13,732 bases of DNA from NCBI GenBank assembly GCA_031282465.1, contig JAITDR010000029.1, positions 1 to 13,732 on the forward strand. The letters are read 5' to 3'. This document shows, one piece after another, positions 1 to 6,954 of the stretch. The first letter of the stretch is position 1; each line of letters opens with the position of its first letter. Under the pieces are notes generated by a model that saw nothing but the letters and a program-made list of their open reading frames with translations, searched no databases and was not told the DNA's origin. The DNA comes from Desulfovibrio sp. (lineage in GTDB: Bacteria > Desulfobacterota > Desulfovibrionia > Desulfovibrionales > Desulfovibrionaceae). The position numbers and the translations under genes were made by a program.

Positions 1-645
1 CCGCTTGTCGTCTATTGCAGCACCATTCATGTTTACGGGCGGAACAGCGGGCGCATCACCGAGGAAAGTCCGGTCATGCCCGTGAACGATTACGCGGCGA
101 CGCACCTGTTCGCCGAGGAATACTGCCGCATGTTCACGCGCGCGCACGATCTGCCCTGCGTCATACTGCGTCTGAGCAACGGATACGGAGCCCCGAAATC
201 GCCGGGCGGCGTCGACAGACGACTCCTGCTGAACGATCTGTGCGCAAGCGCCGTGCGGGACGGCGTGCTGCATCTGCGCTCGGACCCGTCCACCCGGCGC
301 GATTTCGTCTGGCTCGGCGACTATTGCCGGGTTATTGAAGCCCTTATGCGCAGAAAGGATCAGGCGGGCCGCACCTTCAATGTTTCGTCGGGGAAGAGCC
401 GGAGTATCGGGGAAGTCGCCGCGCTCACGGCAAAAACTGTGTCGGCCGTCACGGGCAGGCAAATTGCAGTGGTTTACGCAGCGCCGGAAAGGACAAGGCA
501 AACGACCCTCGAAGTCGACAACACAGCCCTGAGGTCGGTACTCGGCATCACTTTCCGGGACCGCATGGAAGAGGAAATCAGGGATATTGTACATTTCCTG
601 CAGGCGATACCTCTACAGTGCAACGCAGGCAGAGAAAATACTTGA
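1..645 (+). CDS. NAD(P)-dependent sugar epimerase/dehydratase, extended SDR family (5' truncated)
   Basis: The frame is open from the first base and ends in TGA at 643-645, giving the last 214 residues. The visible part fits the C-terminal two-thirds of an extended short-chain dehydrogenase/reductase acting on nucleotide sugars. CSTIHVYG (residues 6-13 of the fragment) matches the S-S-x-x-VYG strand. NDYAATHLFAEE (29-40) is the active-site helix. VILRLSNGYG (about 50-59) matches the substrate-domain strand. RRDFVWLGDY and FNVSSGKSRSIGEVA match the usual late 'RDF-hV-D' and 'N-hssG-...-s' motifs. The N-terminal GxxGxxG Rossmann motif lies outside the window. The usual YxxxK motif reads Y31-A-A-T-H35, with His in place of the catalytic Lys. 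Its likely role is making or editing a nucleotide sugar for a surface glycan, but the substrate cannot be read from the sequence. It is followed 88 bp later by the TPR gene on the same strand. Confidence 0.85.
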   Translation, partial: PLVVYCSTIHVYGRNSGRITEESPVMPVNDYAATHLFAEEYCRMFTRAHDLPCVILRLSNGYGAPKSPGGVDRRLLLNDLCASAVRDGVLHLRSDPSTRRDFVWLGDYCRVIEALMRRKDQAGRTFNVSSGKSRSIGEVAALTAKTVSAVTGRQIAVVYAAPERTRQTTLEVDNTALRSVLGITFRDRMEEEIRDIVHFLQAIPLQCNAGRENT

Positions 646-655
646 CTCCGGAGTC
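644..655. repeat. 12-bp perfect palindrome at the end of the SDR gene
   Basis: GACTCCGGAGTC reads the same on both strands. It overlaps the last two bases of the SDR stop codon and the last bases of a TTGACT hexamer at 642-647. That hexamer is a good -35 match, but the best -10 candidates downstream (TATATG at 662-667, TATGTA at 664-669) are poor in sequence or spacing. It may be an operator over a promoter for the gene starting at 734, or chance. No protein can be assigned. Confidence 0.35.
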
Positions 656-693
656 GGACAGTATATGTACATGGCGAAACGCGCGGCCTCGGC

Positions 694-708
694 CGGGGAC
701 GGTCCCCG
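694..708. repeat. Short GC-rich inverted repeat upstream of the TPR gene
   Basis: CGGGGAC (694-700) and GTCCCCG (702-708) are perfect inverted arms around one central G, so the real hairpin would have a 6-bp stem and a 3-base loop. No T-run follows on either strand, so it is not a standard intrinsic terminator. It lies 25 bp before the start codon at 734 and could affect the leader of that mRNA. Confidence 0.35.
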
Positions 709-733
709 ACCCGCCGCCGGGAGATGACGGATA

Positions 734-2149
734 ATGGATGCGACTACCCCTCAGCCCGCCCCCCTGCCCACCCCGTTGGGCACCACACGGGGCGCCTCAC
801 CCGCACAACTGAAAACCGCCGCCTATGAAAAGACCGTGGCGGAGTTCCTGCGCAAGGAGCAGGGTTTTTTTACGCTGGTGACGGACGACCAGTCCTTTAT
901 CAAGCTTTTTCGCACCGTGGTGGTCGGCAGGCTGGGTTTTGCGGCGGACAATGCCTTTCTCACCCTGCCGAATACCGAGAAACTTTTCAAAATCATCAAA
1001 GAGCGCGACGCCGGCGGGTTCCGGACCTTTGTCGTTATCGAACGGCTGTTCCGCGGCAACGACATGACGCCCAGGATCCGGGAGATCAAGGAGAGCTTCC
1101 CGAAGTCGCCCGTCCTGGTGCTGACGACGGGCATGGAGCGCGACCGTATCGTCTACCTGCACGAAGTCGGCGCGGACAATTTCATCGCCCGGCCCGTGTC
1201 TTCCGACACCATTGTGGAAAAGGCGGCCTTTACTTTGAAGCCGCAGACCGAGCTGGGACATGCTATCGACACCGCAAAAAGTTTCCTGCAGACGGGCGAG
1301 CCGGAAAAAGCCCGGCTGGCGGCGAACCGCATTCTTGAACTCAAGCCGGGCAGTGCTGCCGGGCTGATGGTGCTGGGCGATGCGGAAACGGCGCTGGGCA
1401 ACACGGAGGCTGCAAAACAGGCGTTTATGCAGGCCGCAGAAGGCGCGGGATTGTATCTTGAACCCCTGCGCAAACTGGCTGCGCTGGCCGAAGCCACAGG
1501 CGCTCTCGAAGAATGCCTCAACTACCTTGAGCAGCTTGACTCTCTTTCCCCTTTGAACCTGGAACGCAAGATCGGCATGGGCGAACTCAATCTGCAACTC
1601 GGCCGTAACGAGCAGGCTCAGGTTCTCTTTGAATATGTCGTTGATCAGGCCGCCAAGGAAGCCATGGACATTATGGTGTCCATGGCCGAACGCGTCGCTT
1701 CCATTTACGCGGCCAAAGACCCGGCGCGCTCGGAACTGTTTCTGCGCAAGGCCCTTGCCGTGAAACAGGAAGTCTACAGCATGGAAGACCTGCGTATTTT
1801 CAACCAACTCGGCATCAACCTGCGCAGACAGGGCAAATGGCGGGAGGCGGTCACGGAATACAGGCGCGCCATGCAGATAGCTCCCAAGGACGCCGGCCTG
1901 CACTACAACCTGGGCATGGCCTATGCCCAGGGCGAACAGATGGCCGATGCCGGCCGGTGCGTGGAAAAAGCTTTGGCGCTTAATGCGCGCTTTGCCGATA
2001 CCTCGGATACCGTGGCCTTCAATATGGGCTATGTGCTCCTGAAAAACGGGCGGAAAGACAAAGCCAAAGAATGCCTTGAAACAGCCCGGCGCCTCAACCC
2101 CGCCAACGAGGCGGCCGCCAAAGCGCTTGCCGACCCGGTCTTTGCCTGA
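734..2149 (+). CDS. Degenerate receiver-domain / TPR-repeat protein
   Basis: A 471-residue soluble protein with no signal peptide or membrane segment. The ATG at 734 is preceded by GGGAG at 719-723, spacing 10. Residues about 45-165 fold-match a response-regulator receiver: a hydrophobic first strand leading to T50-D51-D52, a third strand FVVIE ending in E103 where the phosphoacceptor Asp should be, a fourth strand VLVLTT (T131/T132), the GADNFI segment before helix 5, and A152-R153-P154 where K-P is standard. Phosphorylation is therefore unlikely; Glu at this site can mimic the phosphorylated state in other receivers. From about 176 to 465 there are TPR helices, clearest at 353-386, 387-420 and 425-459 (pattern W/L-G-Y-A-P), with further repeats at 176-243. 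The likely role is a protein-interaction scaffold, partner unknown. It converges on the racemase gene with a 10-bp gap. Confidence 0.85.
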   Translation: MDATTPQPAPLPTPLGTTRGASPAQLKTAAYEKTVAEFLRKEQGFFTLVTDDQSFIKLFRTVVVGRLGFAADNAFLTLPNTEKLFKIIKERDAGGFRTFVVIERLFRGNDMTPRIREIKESFPKSPVLVLTTGMERDRIVYLHEVGADNFIARPVSSDTIVEKAAFTLKPQTELGHAIDTAKSFLQTGEPEKARLAANRILELKPGSAAGLMVLGDAETALGNTEAAKQAFMQAAEGAGLYLEPLRKLAALAEATGALEECLNYLEQLDSLSPLNLERKIGMGELNLQLGRNEQAQVLFEYVVDQAAKEAMDIMVSMAERVASIYAAKDPARSELFLRKALAVKQEVYSMEDLRIFNQLGINLRRQGKWREAVTEYRRAMQIAPKDAGLHYNLGMAYAQGEQMADAGRCVEKALALNARFADTSDTVAFNMGYVLLKNGRKDKAKECLETARRLNPANEAAAKALADPVFA

Positions 2150-2159
2150 GGACACGCAA

Positions 2160-2867
2160 TCAGTCGGGGTCGGCGTACAGCATCTTCAGGCAGGCGTCGG
2201 CCAGGGCGGTCAGGCTGGAAACGGCGTTTTCCGCGGGCAGCCCGGAGGCGTCATAGGCCAGGGGCAGTTCGGTGCAGGCCGTCAGCAGCGGGAGGTTTTT
2301 TTCCCGCAGCAGGGCGTCGGCAATATCCCGCAACAGGGCCGCAGCCCCGGCCGTATCGCCGGCTTTGACCAGTTCCACGCAGTGTTGCACGCGCTCCTGC
2401 CGTTCCGCCCCGACGGTATGCAGGGCATAGCCCGCGCGGCGCGCGTAGTCGGCGTACAGACCGCTGCGCTCCACCCCCGTGGTGGCCAGCAGCCATGCCC
2501 CGTCGGGATTTTTTTCGCGCGCGGCGGCCAGGCTTGCCTGCACGATGTGTACGAGGGGCGCGCCGAGCGTGTCGGCGAAACGGTCGATAAAGGCATGCGC
2601 CGTGTTGCAGGGGCAGGCCAGGATATCCGCCCCCCAGGCCAGCAGCGTTTGCATGCCCGCCTTCAGGCGCGCTTCGGGGTCCGGCCCTGTTCCGGCCAGC
2701 GCAGCCGTGCGGTCGGGTACGCGGGCATCGGACAGCAAATAGACGACGGGGTGTTCCTGATCTTTGCGCGCCGGGGCGCGCGCAGCCAACAGGCGCATGA
2801 ATTCCGCCGATGCCGCAGGCCCCATGCCGCCCAGCACACCCAGCACCTTACGGGGAGACGCAATCAT
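2160..2867 (-). CDS. Aspartate/glutamate racemase family protein
   Basis: A 235-residue cytosolic protein of normal length for the PLP-independent Asp/Glu racemase family. It carries the glycine-rich N-terminus [10 protein letters not shown] (8-17) and the two half-site cysteine motifs: PCNTAH with catalytic C87 (86-91), and TACTELPL with C198 (196-203). The two thiols normally act as the acid/base pair that inverts the alpha carbon. These features favour aspartate racemase or a broad-specificity relative over MurI glutamate racemase, but the substrate is inferred. The ATG at 2867 has GGAG on the minus strand at 2874-2877, spacing 7, which supports this start. It is divergent from rlpA and convergent with the TPR gene, so it is probably a single-gene unit. 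D-aspartate or D-glutamate production for peptidoglycan is possible but not shown. Confidence 0.88.
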   Translation of the reverse strand: MIASPRKVLGVLGGMGPAASAEFMRLLAARAPARKDQEHPVVYLLSDARVPDRTAALAGTGPDPEARLKAGMQTLLAWGADILACPCNTAHAFIDRFADTLGAPLVHIVQASLAAAREKNPDGAWLLATTGVERSGLYADYARRAGYALHTVGAERQERVQHCVELVKAGDTAGAAALLRDIADALLREKNLPLLTACTELPLAYDASGLPAENAVSSLTALADACLKMLYADPD

Positions 2868-2972
2868 GGTTTACTCCACATCAGATCCCGTGCGCCGAGC
2901 GATGCCGCCCCGGCGGACAAGGGGTCGACCTGCATGTTTCCTCCCCGAAGGGAAGGATGTTCGTGACGGTAT

Positions 2973-2989
2973 GCCCGGCGTTGCCGGGC
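2973..2989. repeat. Perfect 7-bp GC hairpin in the racemase/rlpA divergent region
   Basis: GCCCGGC (2973-2979), loop GTT, GCCGGGC (2983-2989). It lies in the roughly 230-bp space between the racemase start (2867) and the preferred rlpA start (3097), so it would sit in the rlpA leader. No T-run follows. It may be a leader hairpin or an operator. I saw no convincing promoter in this spacer on either strand. Confidence 0.4.
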
Positions 2990-3096
2990 GTCAAGCGGGG
3001 ATCTCCCTGAGCAGAGAGGCTGCAGGCCGTCCGGGGATTGCCGGCGGATGCCCGGTGTTACCGCGAAACCGGAAGCGGGAGGCGGGTGCAGCGCCT

Positions 3097-3825
3097 GTGC
3101 GGGCTCTCGCCCTGCTCCTCCTTGCGTTCCTTGTCTGCGTTTCAGCCGGTTGCTCTCTGCGAGGCAGCGGGCAGGAACCCACCATGGCTCCCGGCGGAGT
3201 GAGCGTGCCCAAGGGCGCGCGCGGTACCAAACCATACACGGTCGCAGGCAAGACCTATTACCCCATGCTTTCCTCGCACGGTTTCCGCGAGGAAGGCATC
3301 GCCTCCTGGTACGGCCCTGATTTCCATGGGAAGCAGACGGCCAACGGCGAGAAATACGACATGTACGGCATGACGGCGGCCCACAAATTGCTGCCTTTCG
3401 GCACCAAAGTGCTGGTCACCAACAAAGAAAACGGTAAATCCGTGGTCGTGCGCATCAACGACCGCGGCCCCTTTGTGGGCAACCGCGTCATAGACCTCAC
3501 GCGCACGGCGGCGGAACGCATAGGCATGATTGCCAAGGGCACGGCGCCGGTCGTTCTGCAAACGCAGGGACAGGTGCCCGGACTCAAGGACGGCGATCTG
3601 GGCGGGAACTTTTATGTGCAGGTCGGGGCCTTTGCCAATAAATCCAATGCCGAACGTCTGGCCGGCAGGCTGCGACAGAGCGGACTCGGAGCGCGCACGG
3701 CCTACGCCGAAAATGTCGGGCTGTTCCGTGTTCAGGCCGGGCCGTATTCCGGTCTGAACCGTGCCGAACAGGCATCGGATTCCCTGGATGCCGCCTATCC
3801 CGGCAATTTCGTCGTGGCCGACTGA
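3097..3825 (+). CDS. rlpA: RlpA-like lytic transglycosylase lipoprotein with C-terminal SPOR domain
   Basis: A lipoprotein of about 242 residues. With a GTG start at 3097, the signal peptide is a short basic start, a long Leu/Ala core and lipobox V-S-A-G-C with the lipidated Cys at 19. GGGAGG at 3077-3082 is 14 bases upstream, slightly far. GTG at 3055 and ATG at 2971 are in-frame alternatives, but they add 14 or 42 residues ahead of the signal core. Next comes the double-psi beta-barrel RlpA domain: [29 protein letters not shown] and [11 protein letters not shown]85, D88 and H96 occupy the spacing of the E/D/H residues needed for lytic activity in Pseudomonas RlpA. A SPOR domain (about 170-240, starting FYVQVGAF) should bind denuded glycan strands at the division septum. 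It therefore probably cleaves stem-peptide-free peptidoglycan at the outer membrane side. It converges on the chemoreceptor gene at 3984. Confidence 0.9.
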   Translation: MRALALLLLAFLVCVSAGCSLRGSGQEPTMAPGGVSVPKGARGTKPYTVAGKTYYPMLSSHGFREEGIASWYGPDFHGKQTANGEKYDMYGMTAAHKLLPFGTKVLVTNKENGKSVVVRINDRGPFVGNRVIDLTRTAAERIGMIAKGTAPVVLQTQGQVPGLKDGDLGGNFYVQVGAFANKSNAERLAGRLRQSGLGARTAYAENVGLFRVQAGPYSGLNRAEQASDSLDAAYPGNFVVAD

Positions 3826-3842
3826 GTGCGCATGTCAAGCCG

Positions 3843-3868
3843 CGCCCGGAGGGAAAGATTGCCGGGCG
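3843..3868. repeat. Inverted repeat just after rlpA
   Basis: CGCCCGG (3843-3849) and CCGGGCG (3862-3868) can form a 7-bp stem with a 12-base loop, 17 bases after the rlpA stop. There is no T-run, so it is at best a weak plus-strand terminator or an mRNA 3' stabiliser. Confidence 0.35.
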
Positions 3869-3919
3869 GCGTCCCTCGGGATAGAGCAAGTTAACATTGA
3901 TTGTATATGCCTCCGGCGG

Positions 3920-3942
3920 CCGGGGGAAATGATTTCCCCCGG
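3920..3942. terminator. Long perfect hairpin between convergent rlpA and chemoreceptor genes
   Basis: Arms CCGGGGGAAAT (3920-3930) and ATTTCCCCCGG (3932-3942) are perfect around one G, giving a 10-bp stem with a TGA loop. It lies between two convergent stop codons (3825 and 3984), where a shared bidirectional terminator is expected. Neither side has a true U-tract (a C-rich stretch follows on the plus strand), so factor-independent termination is not certain. It could also be a copy of a dispersed intergenic palindrome. Confidence 0.5.
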
Positions 3943-3983
3943 ACCCCCTCATCGGGAACACACATTCGCAAAGTTGAAACGCT

Positions 3984-6401
3984 CTATTGTTGCGTCAACT
4001 GCCCCATAACACGGTTCAATTCTTGCGCCATTTGCGACAATTCCTGAACCGCGGCGGCAGATTGCACCATGCCGCTTGTCGTGTCGTTGACAATGCGGTG
4101 TATCTCCTCAACGGAATGGTTGATTTCTTCGGAAGTCGAGCTTTGTTCTTCCGCGGCCGTGGCAATGGAAGTCACGACCGAAGAACTGGCCGACGCCAGA
4201 TCGACAATTTCCTTCAGGGCTTCGCCGGAGGAATCGGCCAGCGCTGTGGCTTCGCTTATACTGGCGACCGCCGAGCCGACTTCCTCAATGTTGCCCTTGG
4301 CCGACATCTGTATGGCGTTGATGCTGCTGCCGACTTCCTGTGTGGCGGACATGGTTTTTTCCGCCAGCTTGCGCACTTCGTCGGCCACCACGGCAAATCC
4401 GCGGCCGGCCTCGCCCGCCCTGGCCGCCTCAATCGCGGCGTTCAGGGCCAGAAGGTTGGTCTGGTCGGCAATATCCGAAATAACGTTCATCACGTTGCCG
4501 ATACTCTCGGCCAAGGTGCCGAGTTCTCTCATGTTGTTCTGCAGAGTCGCGGCAACGCTGTTCACGTTGTTGATGGCCGACACCACCTGATTGACCAGCT
4601 TGGCCCCGTTTCGGGCCTTGTCGCGCGTCAGACCGGTTTGATCCGACGCCTGCGCGGCATTGCGCGCAACTTCCAGAACAGTGGAGTTCATTTCGCTCAT
4701 GGCGCTCGCCGTAGACTCAATGCGCATGCGTTGCGTCTCAGCTCCGCGCGATACTTGCTCAATCTGAGCGGAGAGTTCTTCCGATGCCGCTGCTACGCGA
4801 CCTGATATGCCAGATGCCTGATCGGCGACATTTTTTATGGTGCGCTCGGTTTCTTTTATTGCCGTCAGGTCGGTGATAAGCTGCAGAACCATAGTAAGCT
4901 TGCCGTCATTATCGAGTATGGGCAACGAGGTGTAGGTTATATCCACATCTTTCCCTTTGGGGTGACAACGCGTTTCTGCAGTAGCCGGTTGTTTTGCGTC
5001 GATCGCTTTTCGCAACGCATCGTTGGGAGTGTCTGTATCGTCACGGTTAAAAAGCTGCCTGCATGTTTTCCCGACCCCGTCGACGCCGGCTATTGCCATG
5101 GCTTGTCGATTAAGGTATTCGGCCTTGGTATCTTTGTTCATCAGGAGTACCGGTGTCGGTATATTGTCGATAATATCGCGCAAATTACTTACGATATTAT
5201 TTGTTCCTTCGATCAATGTTGCAAAGCTTCCCTTGAAATGCGCGGCATCCGCCTGGCTTTGTATCCTTCCATATTGGATATCATATGCCAATCGTTTATA
5301 TGTATCCAAAATATCTTTCAGAACACTCGGTATTGTACGCATGGCATTAACCAATTTTTGTATTTCGCCTTTTTCATTAATGAGGACATTATATTCAAAA
5401 TCACCTTTGGCTATAGCCTCCGCGAATGTTGCGATCTTTTGAAGTACCGTTATCAGCTTGGCAATAATATATACGGCGAAAAGTATGCCGAGGAGAATGC
5501 CGCCGGCTGAAGACGCAAGCATGACAACCAGGGATCTCTCATTAGAAGCGATAATCTCGGCTTGCGTTTTGCTCTGATCTGCAGCGGCCCCCTCGCTCAA
5601 AGTGGTGCTGATTTCGGTCAGCTCGGCATCCCACTTATAGGTATTCTGCAATATTTCCTCGGCACGAATGACCTGCTGCCTGTTTTTCCGGTATGTGTCG
5701 GCAATTGCACTATAATGCGTCTGATATCCGGAAAATTTGCGCCGGCCTTCTTCTGTGGTGAGTGCTGCGCCGAAATGGTCATTGAGGGTTTTCCCCTGAT
5801 CCAGAAGCCTGTCGACTGCAGCGGCATTTGCTTCGACGGCGCGCTCGCGAAAGTTGCTGACGGCCGCATCGAGGTTGGCGACCATACGCCATATATCATT
5901 GGTCTGACGGAGCAAGTCGATGTTATTCACCTGAAGCGCAAGATCGCCGACTTCCCCGAGATATTTTTCCGCAGCTTTCAAACTCGGACGAATAATCTGC
6001 TGATAGTCATGATACCAAGGTCCAAGTATATTTTCCATCTTTTTGAGTTCTTCTACATACGGCTCCAAACGCGTTGACGCCCTACCCATCATCTGTTTCC
6101 GCTCAGGTTCGGCAATGTATTCCAAGCTCTGTTTTGCAAATTCAAAGGCTGTTTGTTGAGCGGCTATCGAGCGTTTCATATCTTCAACGTCCGATAAGCG
6201 CATAAATTTTTCTAAGTAGTAAGCTGATGTATTGATATTGCTCTCCATATCGCTTGTATCAACATTGAGTCGCGCAACGCCGACGTAGTTTATGAACAGT
6301 GACGACGCCTTGTTAAGCCCGCTGTAGCCGATAATTGAGACAACAGCCAAAATGGCGACCATGAGAATAAACCCGGAGATAATTCTAATTTTGGTACTCA
6401 T
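3984..6401 (-). CDS. Transmembrane methyl-accepting chemotaxis protein (sensor-HAMP-PAS-MCP)
   Basis: An inner-membrane chemoreceptor of 805 residues. ATG at 6401 is chosen over an upstream in-frame start at 6449 because AAGGAG lies 8 bases ahead (minus strand, 6410-6415) and the protein then opens with a normal membrane anchor. Domains: TM1 about 8-27; a helical periplasmic sensor of about 260 residues (28-289), of a length like the helical bimodular (HBM) type but unconfirmed; TM2 about 290-315; HAMP and linker about 316-405; PAS about 406-520 ([10 protein letters not shown] start, [10 protein letters not shown] end); MCP signalling coiled coil 525-805 with the hairpin tip at [20 protein letters not shown] (645-664) and [16 protein letters not shown]. 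It should bind CheW/CheA. The C-terminus ends QLTQQ, with no CheR-tethering pentapeptide. The 5' half is far more AT-rich than the 3' half. Ligand unknown. Confidence 0.95.
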   Translation of the reverse strand: MSTKIRIISGFILMVAILAVVSIIGYSGLNKASSLFINYVGVARLNVDTSDMESNINTSAYYLEKFMRLSDVEDMKRSIAAQQTAFEFAKQSLEYIAEPERKQMMGRASTRLEPYVEELKKMENILGPWYHDYQQIIRPSLKAAEKYLGEVGDLALQVNNIDLLRQTNDIWRMVANLDAAVSNFRERAVEANAAAVDRLLDQGKTLNDHFGAALTTEEGRRKFSGYQTHYSAIADTYRKNRQQVIRAEEILQNTYKWDAELTEISTTLSEGAAADQSKTQAEIIASNERSLVVMLASSAGGILLGILFAVYIIAKLITVLQKIATFAEAIAKGDFEYNVLINEKGEIQKLVNAMRTIPSVLKDILDTYKRLAYDIQYGRIQSQADAAHFKGSFATLIEGTNNIVSNLRDIIDNIPTPVLLMNKDTKAEYLNRQAMAIAGVDGVGKTCRQLFNRDDTDTPNDALRKAIDAKQPATAETRCHPKGKDVDITYTSLPILDNDGKLTMVLQLITDLTAIKETERTIKNVADQASGISGRVAAASEELSAQIEQVSRGAETQRMRIESTASAMSEMNSTVLEVARNAAQASDQTGLTRDKARNGAKLVNQVVSAINNVNSVAATLQNNMRELGTLAESIGNVMNVISDIADQTNLLALNAAIEAARAGEAGRGFAVVADEVRKLAEKTMSATQEVGSSINAIQMSAKGNIEEVGSAVASISEATALADSSGEALKEIVDLASASSSVVTSIATAAEEQSSTSEEINHSVEEIHRIVNDTTSGMVQSAAAVQELSQMAQELNRVMGQLTQQ

Positions 6402-6409
6402 CACCCTTA

Positions 6410-6415
6410 CTCCTT
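6410..6415 (-). promoter_or_regulatory. Ribosome binding site deciding the chemoreceptor start
   Basis: AAGGAG on the minus strand, 8 bases before the ATG at 6401. It selects this ATG over the in-frame start at 6449, which would place 16 extra basic residues before the first membrane segment. Confidence 0.8.
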
Positions 6416-6468
6416 GTCGCAGTCGCATAGACTTTGCCGGTCTTCTCACGTGCTGCGAGTTAAAAAGT

Positions 6469-6495
6469 TTATTGTCGAGAGCATTTTTTTCTTAA
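6469..6495 (-). promoter_or_regulatory. Possible sigma-28 (FliA)-like promoter for the chemoreceptor
   Basis: On the minus strand TTAA (6495-6492), a 15-base spacer, then GACAATAA (6476-6469). Against the FliA consensus TAAA-N15-GCCGATAA this is 3/4 and 6/8. The predicted leader to the ATG at 6401 is about 60 bases. Chemoreceptor genes are often FliA-dependent, so the context fits, but the match was found by eye in an A/T-rich stretch and could be chance. Confidence 0.3.
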
Positions 6496-6526
6496 AGGGC
6501 GTGGGCAATCGGAAAAAAGAAGCGAC

Positions 6527-6560
6527 AAAAGAGCCCTGCTTCAAAAAAAGAAACAGGGCC
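6527..6560 (-). terminator. Intrinsic terminator on the minus strand
   Basis: On the minus strand the arm at 6560-6550 pairs with 6542-6532 over 11 positions (two G-T wobbles) around a 7-T loop, followed at once by CTTTTG (6531-6526) and further T-rich sequence. It points the right way to end transcription arriving from the oligosaccharyltransferase operon, about 395 bp past its stop, and to insulate the chemoreceptor. That long 3' tail may mean a stable 3' UTR or a separate small transcript. Confidence 0.6.
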
Positions 6561-6630
6561 TGAAAAAGAGGCAATTCCGCGTAGCCCCTGGAAAAGAAAG
6601 CAACGCCTGCGCTCGTGTGTATATATTTGT

Positions 6631-6650
6631 GGGTATGTATGGGTATGTGT
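6631..6650. repeat. 10-bp GT-rich tandem duplication
   Basis: GGGTATGTAT (6631-6640) is followed directly by GGGTATGTGT (6641-6650), 9 of 10 matching. It is preceded by an alternating GT/AT stretch from about 6614. The tract is simple-sequence-like and could vary in copy number. Confidence 0.5.
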
Positions 6651-6674
6651 ACGCAAGAATCAGGCCGAAAACAT

Positions 6675-6724
6675 GGCTTTCAGCCCGTTCGCGTACACCT
6701 TTCCCGAAGGTGAAAGCCTTTTTT
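6675..6724 (+). terminator. Plus-strand terminator-like hairpin with T6 tail, no plus-strand gene upstream
   Basis: GGCTTTCA (6675-6682) pairs perfectly with TGAAAGCC (6711-6718), followed by six T (6719-6724). An alternative inner stem CACCTT (6696-6701) / AAGGTG (6707-6712) with a 5-base loop can stack inside a shortened outer stem. The form is a textbook intrinsic terminator read on the plus strand. The nearest plus-strand gene upstream is rlpA, 2.8 kb away and separated by an oppositely oriented gene. It may end a small plus-strand RNA or an antisense transcript, or be part of a dispersed repeat. Confidence 0.55.
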
Positions 6725-6887
6725 GCCTGTACCTTCATGCCGTTCGCCTGAAACAGCTGTATAAGCCTCGGCAATACCGGCAAGTCGCATGCCGGACACA
6801 CTGTGAGTTCCTCTATCCCTTGGCGGAGCAAACGGCAAGCACTTTTCGGAGAAAATTTCCGTGGTCGCACGGCGCTCCCGCGCCCCG

Positions 6888-6923
6888 GATCGGTGCGCGG
6901 CAGTCGATCGGTACGCGGCAGCT
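6888..6923. repeat. 18-bp tandem direct repeat
   Basis: Unit 1, GATCGGTGCGCGGCAGTC (6888-6905), is followed without gap by GATCGGTACGCGGCAGCT (6906-6923), 15 of 18 identical. It lies 32 bp past the oligosaccharyltransferase stop on its downstream side. Function unknown; the likely origin is slippage duplication, or a pair of binding sites. Confidence 0.65.
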
Positions 6924-6954
6924 GTGAAGTATACGCCTGTCGAGGCGCTCCGTT

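Larger units (their letters stand above)
6402..6954. other. 553-bp intergenic region without a supported gene
   Basis: This lies between the chemoreceptor start and the oligosaccharyltransferase stop. It contains the receptor leader and a possible promoter, a minus-strand terminator (6527-6560), a GT-rich 10-bp tandem repeat (6631-6650), a plus-strand terminator-like hairpin (6675-6724) and an 18-bp tandem repeat (6888-6923). Three short open frames cross it (minus 6541-6870, minus 6680-6958, plus 6673-6927). None has a convincing ribosome site or recognisable domain, and the first runs into the terminator stem, so I do not call them genes. Confidence 0.6.

Noticed and set aside
797..2155. 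452-codon open frame antisense to the TPR gene
   Set aside because: It mirrors the high-GC codon pattern of the real gene, has no ribosome site or domain, and its product is low-complexity His/Gly/Arg-rich.
3987..5510. Several plus-strand frames antisense to the chemoreceptor
   Set aside because: They overlap a complete, motif-rich receptor gene and show no recognisable protein features.
6541..6870. 109-codon minus-strand frame with a CPAC motif in the intergenic region
   Set aside because: No clear ribosome site, and its 3' end is the terminator stem and poly-A/T tract. Kept only as a hypothesis to test under the intergenic finding.
6673..6927. 84-codon plus-strand frame in the intergenic region
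   Set aside because: It starts within the terminator-like hairpin and has no ribosome site or recognisable features.
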